The notes: generated by a model not told the origin, from the letters alone. A stretch of DNA of 64,000 nt from Byssothecium circinans (GCA_010015675.1 ML977011.1:98988-162987); one strand, 5' to 3'; counted from the stretch's first letter, positions 12,617-24,093 are shown. Made by a program: numbers and translations.

Positions 12617-14642
12617 CGAAGTAGTGGGTGACGGCAACATATGCGATCGATGTCGATGCAATTTTCTATTGTAAGATAGCGTTGGAGATTGTAAAGCGAA
12701 TTCGCAGCGCTCTAGGGCTTGCTCAACTACAGTTAATGGAGTGTGGGAAGTATAGGAACAGAACGACCGATAAAAAGCAATGTCGGGTAGCGTTTAGATA
12801 TCTTCGAAAAGCGAATGAATCGTTGAAACGAGTGACGTCGATAGAGAATGAGTAAGAGGACCGGAGGCCTAGAGAAGCTTTAAGGGCTATTCCAGAAGCA
12901 TGCAAGAGAACACAGACGCGGTCAGAGTCGATCCTGAGCTGTAGTGGAAGCACTATTCGGCGATTAACAAGGGTACCTTGCGGATGATGTTTCATAGAGG
13001 CCGATATTGGCCAAAAGGCGCGTCCACCTGCAGACGACTTGAGTAGGTCCCGCGGAGGGGCGTGCATTGAGGCTTTGCATGGTACTAGCCAACGCCATGG
13101 TAGCTATGCAAACGGGCAAAACCACATCAACCCCTTGTATACAACCCCAACGGTTCCCTGTAGGGCTGCATTCGGTGGTCATACACCGCTTCGCGTCGGC
13201 CAGGTTTGCTTGGGCTTCTTTCTGTAAGCGTACATGTCGAATAAACATGTCGCGTTCGGTACTAATGTTTTCGATAATAAGCCACCACTGAGATTCTAAG
13301 CCCGAACCCGATAGAAACGTATTCGCGAGGTTCGCCCTTGGGAGCGGATGGACCCGTCCCCATAGGTGGAGCAGGATGACGGTGAGAACATTGAACTCAA
13401 TTAAGGCCCGGCTATGAGCTGGGCTGGTCACACTCTCAGAATAGACAGTATGATGCAGACTCTTCAGCTTCAGCGCAAAACAGTTAGGACTGGATAGGAG
13501 CGATTACGGTAGCTCCACATCAGAGGGCCAGCCCGCTGTAACCTAAAGGTCGCAGACTGCTACACGGGCAGCTTAGAAGCCCGCATATTAAGTGTTTTGA
13601 AGTGCTTCTCAGCCAGCCGTGATGCTGGTGCGCGCAAAGGGCGGTGGCATGGTCAAGAGCTTGAGCGGTGAAAAGGAATCCAGCTCGCTGTTGCATTGAG
13701 TTGGAGAGCTGGTTGCCGTTGCTGGAGAAAATGATTGAAGATTGGAAGAGCTGAAATAGAACGGCGAGGCGCGGGTAAGAGTATCATGGGATTGGAAGAT
13801 GCAGACATCTAGAGATGGGTCTGGGTGCGGTGTCGGGAAGGCTACTGGTTCCGGTTCGGGCGAGATCGGCTGACGGATTGAGGCACACGCGGTGAGAACT
13901 CTGAGTGGTATGCATACACTCTCATTGGACTTCTATCTCAAGACCCAACGAAGTCTTCAAGCTGAATGGCATATGCGTTCTTGCTATCCTTTCATGATCC
14001 TGCCCCGGCGTCATATGCATACACTAAAACTTCAACAAGACCAGAGATTCGGAACCTCTAGTCCATATGCCATGATGGTAACACCATAAACTTTGCAATG
14101 TACCAGGAATCTGCAACTGTAGGAAATCATGGTACATCCTGCAACCTTCCCACCGCCATTTGAGGGATCCTCCAACATTCTTGTGGAACATGCCCTCAGC
14201 TAACTTCACAGTACCATGGTAACCGCTTACGCTACGTGAGATGACCCAAACGTAAAGCAAATCTCATCATCAAGACTACTGCAGGACCATCAGGGCACGG
14301 ATATAGATGTGAAAGACCGAGTCGGCGACCGCATGGGCTACCGAGACGTCAGAAGATGTACAGTGCATCTTCAACTCGGACATGCTATGTTCTCTGTTCA
14401 TGACGCATGACGTCGCCTCCGTAGATCACAACCTCAGCGCCTTCAATTCGTAAAGTGCTCAATGCTGGGTTGTGCTCCATGCCTAGTTTGGGGGGTATCC
14501 CTGAATTAGAAAGATCGGAGCTGATGCGTCACCCCTGCGCGAACTCGATGCTTGGGGATCTGAAGCCTTGCTCCCGTCTCCACGGCCTTCGCGACATATT
14601 CCAAGCGGGACTCCACGCCACGCGACCAGGACTGCTGCTGCT
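12617..14642. other. Intergenic region, 2.0 kb
   Basis: It holds the upstream region of the MYB gene and the downstream region of the Fyv7 gene. Weak frames exist, such as 12,964-13,431 (minus, 155 codons, starting at GTG), but none shows a domain, coding bias or intron structure I can support. Confidence 0.4.
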
Positions 14643-15305
14643 TCATGATTTGCCCATCAACCGTTTCGCCTTCTCCAGCAATACGGTGCTCTCCCGACCC
14701 AGCTTTCGCTGCCCCGGGCCAGCACCTCGTGCCTTTGCCATCGTCTTCCGGAACCGTTCCCTCTCTGCGATTTTCCTCGCACGCTCCTTCTCTGCCTCCT
14801 CGCGAGCGTTTTTCCGTGCCTCTGCCTCTTCCTTTTTCTTCTGCCCGAGTTCTGCTTCCTTCCTGAGCGGCTGGGGGCGCGGTCGTTTCCTCCTTCGATC
14901 GGCGTGACGTGTATGCTCTGGTTCTGGCTCCGGCGACTCTTTCTCTAGCATGTGCAGTCGGTCTGGATGCAGTTCGAGATTTGGCTCTGGTGCGACCTCG
15001 ACAGGTTCTTCTGGCGCCTTGTCGCCATCTTCGCGGTCGTAGACAGATTTGTGCGGCGCCGTCGCTTCTTCTTGCGCTTTCAGCTTCGCGTACTGCTTCT
15101 TGAGCTTCACCTTGTTGATGAGGTCTTTCTTGATTTTTTGCACTGCACGTGGTTAGTTTTTTGTAGCTAGAGGACAGGTAGTTGGCCGCCCACCTTTCTG
15201 CTTGTGAATTCCGTCGGGGAGGTTCGCAGGCCCAACTTGGAATCCTTTCTTCTGCTTCTTTGCTAGACGTCCTGGATCATCGTCGCGTGCGCGTTTCGGT
15301 GCCAT
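14643..15305 (-). CDS. FYV7: rRNA-processing protein Fyv7
   Basis: Members of the Fyv7 family are small nucleolar proteins needed for 35S pre-rRNA processing and 40S subunit assembly. The model has 203 residues in two exons with a 51-nt intron at 15,143-15,193. The start ATG at 15,305 gives MAPKRARDDDPGRLAKK, a basic nuclear-localisation-like start. The conserved family core spans the junction and reads IKKDLINKVKLKKQYAKLK. The rest is a charged, largely helical tail with runs of Lys, Arg and Glu, ending in a second conserved patch around TMAKARGAGPGQRKLGRES. Length fits the family. It is transcribed divergently from the ATOS-like gene with 667 bases between the two start codons. Confidence 0.85.
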
Positions 15306-15972
15306 TGCGTCGTGTGGTGCTGGCAATGTCGGAGAAGTTCTTCTTGTGGCTGGAGGATTGGAGGAGCAAAGTTTCTAGATCGAATTGTGCGAGTCTTGGC
15401 AAGGTGGGAGTCAATCGGCCATCGGTCACCAGTCATACAGTACCGGCATTATTCAAGAACATTCAAGTGCTTGCACCATATGGCGAGCTTTGCGCCTTTC
15501 CAGCCTTGCCGCGTGCATGCTCGCCGTGTGACCGCAATGCGCCCAAATGGACGAGGCGCGGCTTTGACTTCAGGCGGCTTGGGTTGATTAGTTCGCCTTT
15601 GTTAATCGTCATCATTGATGGCCGCCAGCCGCTTCTCCTCCGCATCTCGCCGGCCGAACCAAACCTTCCCCGTCCGCGTCTACTGTACGTCTGCGTCTGC
15701 GTCTGCTGTTTCGTCTCATCTCAAACCCGGGCAGAACCTGAGTGAAGCTGCGAGTGGAGCCAGCACATCCGTCGTCCTTTTCCTATTAAACCCCCCTCGC
15801 CCCTGCCAGCACCTGATCCAAGTGCCAGCCTCTCCCCGCTATTGTCTCGTTACAGTGTACACCTCGCCATCCCAGTGTTCACCGCATCACCTTGCCTCGT
15901 AGCTCGCCACCACCGTCCAATTTTGCAGATACTTCGTACTCATGCTGCTCCTCACCTTGGATCGTCTGCACC
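15306..15972. promoter_or_regulatory. Divergent intergenic region between FYV7 and the ATOS-like gene
   Basis: The 667 bases separate two divergent start codons and must hold both promoters. The half next to the ATOS-like gene is pyrimidine-rich, with a CGTCTG repeat at about 15,680-15,705, as in many fungal leaders. An open frame of 187 codons (15,182-15,745, +) crosses it but has no domain and overlaps the FYV7 first exon in antisense. Confidence 0.4.
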
Positions 15973-18471
15973 ATGCCCATATTTCATGATCCGTCCGACC
16001 GCCCGCCCCGGCAGCAGGTGGTCCAACCGTCGGCCTCTGACTCCCAACGAGCTTGGGAAACTGAGAATGGCTACACAATTACCTCGCCGGGCGACTCGGG
16101 CATTCAACACGATGTTGATTCACACTTGATTCCCAATATGGAAGCAACAAACCACGAGCGAAGACCTTCAATGCTCGACCGCATGCACTTGATTGAGCGG
16201 CTCAAGAGAGGGAATAGCCCGTCATGGCAGCATCACCCGAGTGTGAGTGCCGAAACATGGGGAAATATGGGAGACGAGATACTGACTGGAATGCAGAATG
16301 ACAGTCGTGCCACCCCAGAGTCCCGTCCTACCTCTCGAGACAACCCGAAGACGCCTATACGCTCCCCAGTTCACATCAGAACTTCGCGACCCTCAACACC
16401 AGAACAGCTACGGGATAGCGCAGTGTCGGGATTGGAAATCGAAAGACCGCGGTCTGCGCTACACTCGGGAGATTTCAGGGAGAAAAAGCAGCGTGCACAA
16501 TATGAGGAGGGTCAATCGTCTGAAGTGTCTCTGGCTACCTCGCCAGTAGTGCCATGGCATCAGTCATTCCCAGCTGCAGCACGTCCTCCCAGCAAGACTG
16601 AGTCATCCTACTCGTTCCATCATGTACATAGTTTTGACCCTCGGCCCACTACGCGAGCAAGAGCGATAACACACTCGTCGTTTCCCTCGTTTGCTTTCAT
16701 GCCTCCAACGAGTCCGCTTGTGCAGCAGTCAAACAACACCGATCTGGACTTCTCTTCGCGACCTGGCTCGCGGCAGACGTCTAGGAGTCCTGAGAGGAAT
16801 AGTAGACGCCACACCTTTTCGCCGCAACCATTCCATGCTTTTAAATCGACCGCTATGGCAAGATCGGTTTCCGGTACGCCAGCAGCTAAACACCCAAGAA
16901 GAGGCGACACGATTCCCTACCAGGCCCACCAGCCAAGGCGGTCGCTCACCTCTTTTAACCACTTGCAGCCGCATTCGAGTCCGCAGACCCCGTTCCTTGG
17001 TCCACGCCGACCGTCTTGTTCTTCAGAAGCATCACCCCTGCACCATGCTCCTATGGTGGGCTCATATGAAGAATCGATATTACGTGGGAGGATGTCAACA
17101 ACGCCATCACGACCACTGAACTTCATCGCAAAGATCGGTGTGCTCGGGAAGGGCCAGTGCAGATCAGATCTGAAATGTCCCCCGCATGTAGCCGTGCCGT
17201 TTCCTGCGGTTTTCTACAGCTACAATACCGGGAACGGTCCAATATCAGACGACTCCCCTAGCCCGTATGTCGGACTTATCGATCTGGAAAACTCACTACC
17301 GCCGCCAGAAGAAAAGAATGAATCTGGCAAGAGAAGGCGAAGGCAAACAGTGCCAAATCCTGATCAAGATGGCTTTGACTTTCGGCCAGATAATGAAGGA
17401 TATGAGTCTCGCTACAAATCAATAGAGGATATCCGGCGAAAGGAGAAGAAGAAGAGAAGATCAACATCGCCCAAGACACCCCCTGGTGGGAGTTACCGCA
17501 TCCCACAAGTCGGCCAACTGCAAATCGTGATCAAGAACCCCAACAAAACAGCCGTCAAACTCTTTCTAGTCCCCTACGACGTCTCCGACATGGAGCCCGG
17601 ACAGAAAACTTTTGTCCGTCAGCGCAGCTACTCCGCCGGGCCGATAATCGACATGCCCATGTCATCCCGGAAGAACCTAGGGACAGACCGCCCAGAAGCC
17701 TCTCTCAGCACCTCTGACGATCCGAACGACCGACCTATCTTACGATACTTGATCCACTTGCACATCTGCTGTCCTTCTAAAGGGAGATACTATCTTCATA
17801 AAAGTATTCGTGTCGTCTTCGCCAACCGCGTCCCTGACGGCAAAGAAAAACTGCGAAACGAAGTACAACTTCCCGAGCCGCGCTACAGCACATACAAGGC
17901 GTCTCGGGATTCCTTGGCGGTTTCGCAAGCTCCCTCGTCGGCAGCTGCTCAACTCACAGCTGATAAAGCCATGCGTCGTCGCAGCGCGGGTATTTCACTC
18001 TCACAAAATGCACACGGTCAACTCGACGGTATTGGTATTCCTTCATGTCAATATCCGCCACTTCCGCCTCCAGCTGTTTCGTTTACGGGTGGCCCGGCGA
18101 CGACATCTTCGCACTCGCGTGGCTTCAATGCCCCGATCAATGCAATAAGGCCAATCCCGTTTCATTTGAACAACCAGTTCCCCGAGATAACTTCACAATC
18201 GCTGGAGATGGATGTGGTAATGGGAATCGACATCGATAACAACAGTCCATTCAGATCGCGTGCGTCCGAGAGTATGGACGTGGAGAGTCCCATAAAGAGC
18301 TCGCGGGGTAGCATGGGAAGTATCACAGCGTTTGAGAAGTTGGGAAGGGATGTCTTTTGTGGAGTCAGTGCGACTGGGGCTGGGTTACTGGCGAAGAGGT
18401 TGAGAGGTTTGGATGTACAGCTTGGGGAGGGAGATGCCGATGGGCAGGAAGCTGCGGAGGAGAGCATGTGA
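15973..18471 (+). CDS. ATOS-like (FAM214/DUF4210) protein
   Basis: Single-exon gene of 832 residues. A Ser/Pro/Arg-rich disordered N-terminal half precedes two conserved blocks of the atos family. The first, around residues 362-410, contains SYEESILRGRMST and IGVLGKGQCR followed by PPHVAVPFPAVFYSY. The second, around 505-630, contains VGQLQIVIKNPNKTAV, FLVPYDVSDM, GRYYLHKSIRVVFANR and VPDGKEKLRNE; this C-terminal module is the one named for chromosome segregation during meiosis. Animal members act as transcriptional regulators; the fungal role is poorly known, with S. pombe members linked to sexual development. The frame remains open to 15,892, but no ATG occurs there, so the ATG at 15,973 is taken. 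Confidence 0.85.
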   Translation: MPIFHDPSDRPPRQQVVQPSASDSQRAWETENGYTITSPGDSGIQHDVDSHLIPNMEATNHERRPSMLDRMHLIERLKRGNSPSWQHHPSVSAETWGNMGDEILTGMQNDSRATPESRPTSRDNPKTPIRSPVHIRTSRPSTPEQLRDSAVSGLEIERPRSALHSGDFREKKQRAQYEEGQSSEVSLATSPVVPWHQSFPAAARPPSKTESSYSFHHVHSFDPRPTTRARAITHSSFPSFAFMPPTSPLVQQSNNTDLDFSSRPGSRQTSRSPERNSRRHTFSPQPFHAFKSTAMARSVSGTPAAKHPRRGDTIPYQAHQPRRSLTSFNHLQPHSSPQTPFLGPRRPSCSSEASPLHHAPMVGSYEESILRGRMSTTPSRPLNFIAKIGVLGKGQCRSDLKCPPHVAVPFPAVFYSYNTGNGPISDDSPSPYVGLIDLENSLPPPEEKNESGKRRRRQTVPNPDQDGFDFRPDNEGYESRYKSIEDIRRKEKKKRRSTSPKTPPGGSYRIPQVGQLQIVIKNPNKTAVKLFLVPYDVSDMEPGQKTFVRQRSYSAGPIIDMPMSSRKNLGTDRPEASLSTSDDPNDRPILRYLIHLHICCPSKGRYYLHKSIRVVFANRVPDGKEKLRNEVQLPEPRYSTYKASRDSLAVSQAPSSAAAQLTADKAMRRRSAGISLSQNAHGQLDGIGIPSCQYPPLPPPAVSFTGGPATTSSHSRGFNAPINAIRPIPFHLNNQFPEITSQSLEMDVVMGIDIDNNSPFRSRASESMDVESPIKSSRGSMGSITAFEKLGRDVFCGVSATGAGLLAKRLRGLDVQLGEGDADGQEAAEESM

Positions 18472-18842
18472 AAGATTAAGGGATGGCGCTGCACTTGGGA
18501 CATCTAGGCGTCTATTGTACCGGTTTGTAAGACTTGGATCATATCATATACCCCGTGGGCATTTCCTTTGTCTGTATAGCGGATAGGATAGGATCATTGG
18601 ATGGCGGCGTTAGCATATTTATCATATAGGTACTACTAGCTAGATGAACTACACTCTACATACTTTCCAATGACCACATCACATCGTATCGTGAACATCT
18701 TCAACAGTGCACACATTTCATCACAGACATACCAGCGTTGCGGCACTGGGAACAATCATTAAAAACATAAACTTTTATCCATCTATCCCATCCCATTCCA
18801 TGATCCCCGGGCCAAGCAACCACCCCCCACCCACTCTCTAGC
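18472..18842. other. Convergent 3' region
   Basis: The 371 bases lie between the stop codons of the ATOS-like gene and the convergent TTC27-like gene. They must hold both polyadenylation sites. I see no other feature. Confidence 0.4.
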
Positions 18843-21650
18843 CTACTCCCGCCCCTTCAGCCCATCCAACCGCTCCCTCAACCTCTCCCACCCAGCACTA
18901 TCCTCCCACCCCTCCTTCCCCTTCCCCAAAACACTCCGCACCGCACTCCGTGCCTTGAACTTCCAATCCCGAGCAACCAACTCCCCGCTCCCCGCCGCAA
19001 GACCCTCACTGCGTTCCCTCGGCCCGAGCGTCTCATAAGCATCGACGAGATCGATGGTTTGTTGAACCACAACATCCCACTCCTTCTCAGTCTTAGCTTC
19101 CCAGTTCGGCTGCGCCGTCACAGCGCGCCACGCCTTCTCATGGCACTCCAGCGCCGATGAGTGACGGTTAGTATGCATGTAAAACGTCGCCAGCGTGGCC
19201 CAGAGGCGTGGCGAGAAAGTGATGAGGGGTTTGATGTAGTTTTCGACCAGGTCGTTTAGTTGGCGGGGTAGGCTGCCGGGTCTACTGGTATCGAAGTCTG
19301 TGTCTAATTGCACGACGTGGCGGACGAGGAGGTCGATGATTTCGGCATCGATGCATGCCTCGCCGCCGGTTTTGCCGCGCATTTCGCAGATGCGGCGTTG
19401 GGCGTTTATCACGTCGGGCCAGGAAGGGGGCGTGGTGGATGCGGCGACGGCGAGGACGTTGGACCAGATGCGGTGGTTGTCGTGTTTGAGTGCGGCGGCG
19501 CGCTTGAATGCTTTGAGTGCGTCGATGCGTGGGTGCGAGGTTAGTCGTCCTGATGCTGCTGTTCGTTCCTCACTGTCATCGTTTTCATTCGAGGGGGATG
19601 TTTTGGGCCGCAGGTGCAAAAGCGCGGCAGCGAGGTTAGACCAGGACTCTGCATCTTGGTCATCGAGCTGGACACACCGCGAGAAAGCTTCAGCAGCGTC
19701 TTTGAAGCGCTTGAGTTCTAGAAAGGCGCAGCCTAGAGCGAAACGAGCGGGTTGATTCAGGGGGTTTATTTTGAGGGAGAGTTCGTAGGCCGTGGCGGCC
19801 TTGTCGTATGCGTGCTCGACGAAGTAACGTTGGCCAAGCGAGCGTTGTGCGCGGGCGTAGCGGTTCCCGGATACTTCCCATGCCTTTTCGTACATGGAGG
19901 GGTCGCTGTCGATGTCACCTAAAATGCAGTAGAAACGCGGAGCTTCCGCTGGTGGAGGATCTCGAGGTGCGCCTTCCCATTTCTCTTCTTCGGGATCTGC
20001 GTCCAAATCATCACCGGACGTAGCGTGGAAGAGTTGGCGGCGGATGATACGTTTTGCTTTCTCTTCCTTGTCGGTCGCGGCCCAGCAAAGCGCTGCTTCG
20101 GCCCACAATTCTAGTCTTTCGTAAATTTCCAACGCAGAGCGTAGGCCGCCAACGCTGACCCAGCGTGCTGCTAGCTCGGACTCGAGTTCCCAGCGTGAGG
20201 GAAAGCTAAGGGAGAAGATGTACTGGAGACGTTCGTTTACGGGGGCTGATTCACCGTCTTTGGCTTTGGGAAGGAATGAAGTGGCTTCTTCGCTATGAGG
20301 TTGGGCTTCTATACCGGAGGTTTCCGCGATGATTTGGTCGACGAGAGTTTGGAGTTGGAGGAGGCCACGTTCCATTGTTCGTGATTTGTACCCTTCGATT
20401 CGGCTTCGAACAAGGAGGGCTTGGGTGTAAACTTGCCAGTTTGAACTTCCGCCTTCGAGGACCCGGGTGGCATAGGGTAGCGTCTCTTCTCGTGTGATGC
20501 CATCCGCGGGGTTGGTGTTAGTAACTGCAGATGCTAAAGAAAGCAAAATGACTGAGTCTAATGGATCGAGAAGCGGCTGATTTGATGGGTCAAGCGAAGC
20601 TAGACTCTTGGGAAGAGACGACTTGGGTTCAAGCCCAATAGAACCCCTTTCTGAAGTGAACGATATTGATTCAAGTAGCGTATCATCGTTCAGATTAAGA
20701 TTCTCAGGTCCAGTCTTCTTCGATAGGGCAATCGTACCGTTTGTCGCTTCGCCTGCACTCTGCGCCAGGACTAACAGCTGGCTTGTATCCTTTTCCTGAA
20801 ACTTCGTTCTCTTTCCCATCAGTCCCGTCAATTCAAACTCAAACTTCCTCTCTGCAGTGGCTTGGTCAAGGTCCTTCATCGCTTTTATGTCTTGTCCATG
20901 ATGCGTGTGGATCGCTGCTCGTTCCAGTAGGAAATGCACGTGAAGATCTTTGACATTCTCGTCTTTTCCTGAACTCGAGATCACACCTTCCAGGGTGGCA
21001 AAGTCGTCGTAGATGGCTGTCTGCAGCGAAGGCGCCGGTTCCGAGAGTAATCGCTGATGCACAAAGTTCGTCCTTACTTTTGCCCAGACTGCTGGCTCGA
21101 TATTCTTCTGGATCGGCGGACAGCTCAAAATTGTTTCTGCAAGACATAAAAGCTCAACGTTGGGCGCAAGCTTATAGGCGGCGACTCCGTCAGCGCCTAG
21201 AGAAGCTACAAGCTCTGCGCGAAGCTTGCTGAGCGCATCCTTATCTGAAGCAACTTCTTTAGGAAGCAAGACATCTGTAGAACTAAAGGGAAGAGGAGGT
21301 CCAGTGACAGTAGATTGTATAAAGGCGTATAAGGCTGCAACTGCTACGATAAATAGCAGATGCTGACGGTATACTGCCGTTTCCTGTATCGGTGATCCTT
21401 CCTCCTCGCTTCGTTTTGATAATATGAGACCCAAGCGGTGGAAGATATAGTCGCTCCAGATCGAAAAGTCGTTCAGCTGCACCTGTGCTGTAGCTTCATT
21501 TTGCTGGTGTCCAAACAGAAGCTGGGCTTCTGGTTGCTGGAGGACTTTAACGAAGTCTCCCGATTCGGTCGCCTTGAGCACATCTTCTAGCACAGCAGCA
21601 AGCTCATCTGGAAGCGTACTCTGAAAGAAATTTAAGAAGGTGTCAGACAT
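18843..21650 (-). CDS. EMW1: TPR protein, Emw1/TTC27 family
   Basis: Single-exon gene of 935 residues, a usual length for the family. Yeast Emw1 is essential and needed for cell-wall maintenance; human TTC27 is its counterpart. The N-terminal two thirds are helical without clear motifs apart from family-typical segments such as LLCLAETILSCPP and WELESELAARWVSVG. Tetratricopeptide repeats follow around residues 575-700, seen in YARAQRSLGQRYF, YDKAATAYELSLKINP, ARFALGCAFLEL and AESWSNLAAALLHL. The C-terminus is basic and helical. The start ATG at 21,650 is the first in frame. The gene is convergent with the ATOS-like gene. Confidence 0.88.
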   Translation of the reverse strand: MSDTFLNFFQSTLPDELAAVLEDVLKATESGDFVKVLQQPEAQLLFGHQQNEATAQVQLNDFSIWSDYIFHRLGLILSKRSEEEGSPIQETAVYRQHLLFIVAVAALYAFIQSTVTGPPLPFSSTDVLLPKEVASDKDALSKLRAELVASLGADGVAAYKLAPNVELLCLAETILSCPPIQKNIEPAVWAKVRTNFVHQRLLSEPAPSLQTAIYDDFATLEGVISSSGKDENVKDLHVHFLLERAAIHTHHGQDIKAMKDLDQATAERKFEFELTGLMGKRTKFQEKDTSQLLVLAQSAGEATNGTIALSKKTGPENLNLNDDTLLESISFTSERGSIGLEPKSSLPKSLASLDPSNQPLLDPLDSVILLSLASAVTNTNPADGITREETLPYATRVLEGGSSNWQVYTQALLVRSRIEGYKSRTMERGLLQLQTLVDQIIAETSGIEAQPHSEEATSFLPKAKDGESAPVNERLQYIFSLSFPSRWELESELAARWVSVGGLRSALEIYERLELWAEAALCWAATDKEEKAKRIIRRQLFHATSGDDLDADPEEEKWEGAPRDPPPAEAPRFYCILGDIDSDPSMYEKAWEVSGNRYARAQRSLGQRYFVEHAYDKAATAYELSLKINPLNQPARFALGCAFLELKRFKDAAEAFSRCVQLDDQDAESWSNLAAALLHLRPKTSPSNENDDSEERTAASGRLTSHPRIDALKAFKRAAALKHDNHRIWSNVLAVAASTTPPSWPDVINAQRRICEMRGKTGGEACIDAEIIDLLVRHVVQLDTDFDTSRPGSLPRQLNDLVENYIKPLITFSPRLWATLATFYMHTNRHSSALECHEKAWRAVTAQPNWEAKTEKEWDVVVQQTIDLVDAYETLGPRERSEGLAAGSGELVARDWKFKARSAVRSVLGKGKEGWEDSAGWERLRERLDGLKGRE

Positions 21651-22119
21651 TTTAATATAGGCTTTGGTGTGGTCGAAAAGGTGGAGTCGAGGTTTTCACA
21701 AGTTGGGCCCGATGACTAGACAGTGGGGCGATGTGCGCTAACTGCTCTAGGATTTGATAGGCGCGGTCCGTCCCTACGCAGACTTCAACTCTTCAGTGAC
21801 AGCTTCTGACGCAGGCCATCACTCTTGTCGTTTCTTATATTAGGGGACATTGCATGACTCGGGGATTTGAAGAGGCAAAAGTTCATTATTCATTTAAACA
21901 CGAGTACCTAAACACAATCTAGAGGTACAGATATGCCAAAGGTTTGGCAAGGCTTTCCGGAGTTTAGGCCTGGCAAAGCATTGCAGCACTTGTGCACTAT
22001 TACTGTATGCAACATCCAACCACTGAACTAAGAATACCAGTGCTCGTTCCATGCAACACAGCACAGATCACAAAGCAAAGAAAGGCTTGCTAGCAGCACT
22101 GGCGACCGACACTACGCGC
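21651..22119. other. Intergenic, 469 bases
   Basis: The upstream region of EMW1 meets the downstream region of the glycine-zipper gene; both are on the minus strand. No motif or gene recognised. Confidence 0.4.
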
Positions 22120-22962
22120 TCAGTCCGAATCACTGCTCGAGGATGAGCTGCCGCCTCCACGCGATTTGTGTTTCTTTTCCTTCTTGTGCTTTTTGTCCTT
22201 GCCATGGTGGCTTCCTCCATACAGTCCGCCAATGCCGGCGGCAGAGCCATCGTGGCTGTGCTTCTTATGCTTCTTGTGCTTTTTGTCGTCTTTCTTCCTG
22301 CGTTATTGTCAGCGGCCTTTTACAGCGATGCAGAGGGAGACAAGGGGGCGAAAACTTACTTGTCATGCTTGTCTGACAGCATGTTCGCGCCAACAGCGCC
22401 CGCAACCATGCCTCCCATAGTACCAAGCATGCCGCCTCCTAGCTTGTGCCCAAGGAAGGCACCGCCAGCTCCTCCCATTAACGTAGAGCCAAGACCGCGT
22501 TCGCCTTCGGGACCTTCAGGCCCTCCGGGAGCGCCAGGCTGGCCATATGCGCCCTGCTGAGGTGGGTATCCTTGATCGCCGTAGCCTTGCTGAGGAGGAT
22601 AGGGAGAGTGGCTACGGTTCGGATCGTAGCCTTGGCTGTGTTGGTTAAAGTCGCCGGGGGGAGGCGCAGGCGCACCGTAACCCTGCGGAGGGGGCTGCTG
22701 GTACGGCGATTGCGAAGGAGGTGGGTAGGGGCTCTGGTGGTCTATCAGCTGCTGTTGAATATTGTCGCGAGGCTCAAAGAGCTCTCACCTGCTGCTGCGG
22801 AGGGTATGGGCTGTGATGGCCTTGGTTGTATTGATCTTGAGGCGGTTGTCCGTACGACGGCTGCTGCGGGGGATACGGACTATGGCCCTGAGGCGGATAC
22901 TGACCACCTTGGGAGCCGTCGCCGCCGTAGTTACCGCCCCCGTAGTAGTCGTGGCTGCTCAT
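22120..22962 (-). CDS. SPYPPQ-repeat protein with glycine-zipper segment
   Basis: Predicted protein of 246 or 247 residues in three exons. The N-terminal half is low-complexity and rich in Gly, Tyr, Pro and Gln, with several copies of an (H)SPYPPQQ unit and QGY/YGQP units. A glycine-zipper-like hydrophobic segment follows (GGAFLGHKLGGGMLGTMGG), which could insert into a membrane or self-associate. The C-terminus is a Lys/His-rich tail (KKHKKHKKH and DKKHKKEKKHK) ending in serines. Intron 2 is 22,298-22,359. Intron 1 must remove the stop after GTGAGA at 22,788 and ends at a CAGCAG pair, giving only 37 or 40 nt. The function is unknown; relatives in fungi are annotated as glycine-zipper proteins. 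The start MSSHDYYGG is the only plausible ATG. Confidence 0.75.
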
Positions 22963-24093
22963 GGTTTGTTGGAAGACGAGTGAAGTGTAGGTATTGTATC
23001 TGCAAGATAGGGAGAGGCCGATGGGTGGAAGGTGGAAGATGGTAAGAATGTAGGGGTCGAAAGCTGTGCTTATGGTGTGAATGGGTAGGAGGCGGGGCAA
23101 TCACACGGGGTTTAAATCAGCCATGTGCCGCATAGTCAGCGAGGAATGTGAATGCCACCACATGACGGGCAGGCGAAGGCGGCAGTCGGCCGTTACCGCA
23201 TTTGAGCTGGAAATTGCGGCTGAGCGGTGGTACTCGTAGGACTCGTAGGGCTCGTAGTACTACTACTGGGCTGGGTTGGGGCGGGTGAAGAGGAGCTGCG
23301 ACGCGCACGCTCCAAGGTGTCGGCGGGTGAGGTGGTCAAGCCACATGTGCACGCCACGCATGAGCCACATTCAGTTCGTCATCCACCATGTCTCGTCACG
23401 CATTTGCCCATAGACTGGTGAACCTGATCGCATTCAAATGTTTTGAGAGAGGTCCAGTCCACCTTCTCCTCGGGGGACCCCTCTATAAAGGCCCTACTCA
23501 CACGCACGGGTGGTTTCGGCGTCACGTGCTTTTGCCACCCGCGCTCTAGTTCGCTACATAGGGCGGGCACGGGGATGCATTGTCCACGTGACTCCAATTT
23601 CCACCGTATCCACTACGCTCCGCGAGTAATGAGACTGCTAGTAACTTTCAAGGCCACAACATCGGAAGCTGCTTGTTAGTGTGGAATTGTCAACACGGCG
23701 AGGAATGAATTGACACCAGACAAGCACAGACAGGTACCCGTTGAAGAGATGGCCAGGCCACAGTATAAATGGATCGAGTGTCGGCGCTTGACGGGCCGTT
23801 GCCATCACCGAGACACCGACTTCCCGATCGTTTAGTTAACGGAAGCCGAAGTATCCGCCCCCGCACCGCAGTTCGCACTTCATCGCTCTGTTTGAGACCG
23901 AGTTTAGCGTCGCATTCGTATACGTTCCGATACGAGTCATTCATCACCGTGCATATATCTTAGGCAGCGACTTTTCTCATATCAACAACGTCGCTTGAAC
24001 GACGTCTTTATTTAATACTCTAATGAAAAGCTTGCAATAATCTTTCTCCCCGTCTCACGCACCTCAACCATCGAAAGTGGTAATCGCTTCACC
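22963..24093. promoter_or_regulatory. Divergent intergenic region with two CACGTG boxes
   Basis: These 1.13 kb separate the glycine-zipper gene from the ABC transporter. Two CACGTG palindromes (23,523-23,528 and 23,585-23,590) lie 62 bases apart; such E-boxes bind bHLH factors in fungi. No ORF with domain support is present. The leader of the transporter is probably within the last 150 bases. Confidence 0.4.

Noticed and set aside
12964..13431. 155-codon minus-strand frame
   Set aside because: Starts only at GTG, no family features, in a plain intergenic region.
15182..15745. 187-codon + strand frame before the ATOS-like gene
   Set aside because: Overlaps the first FYV7 exon in antisense, has no domain, and covers a divergent promoter.
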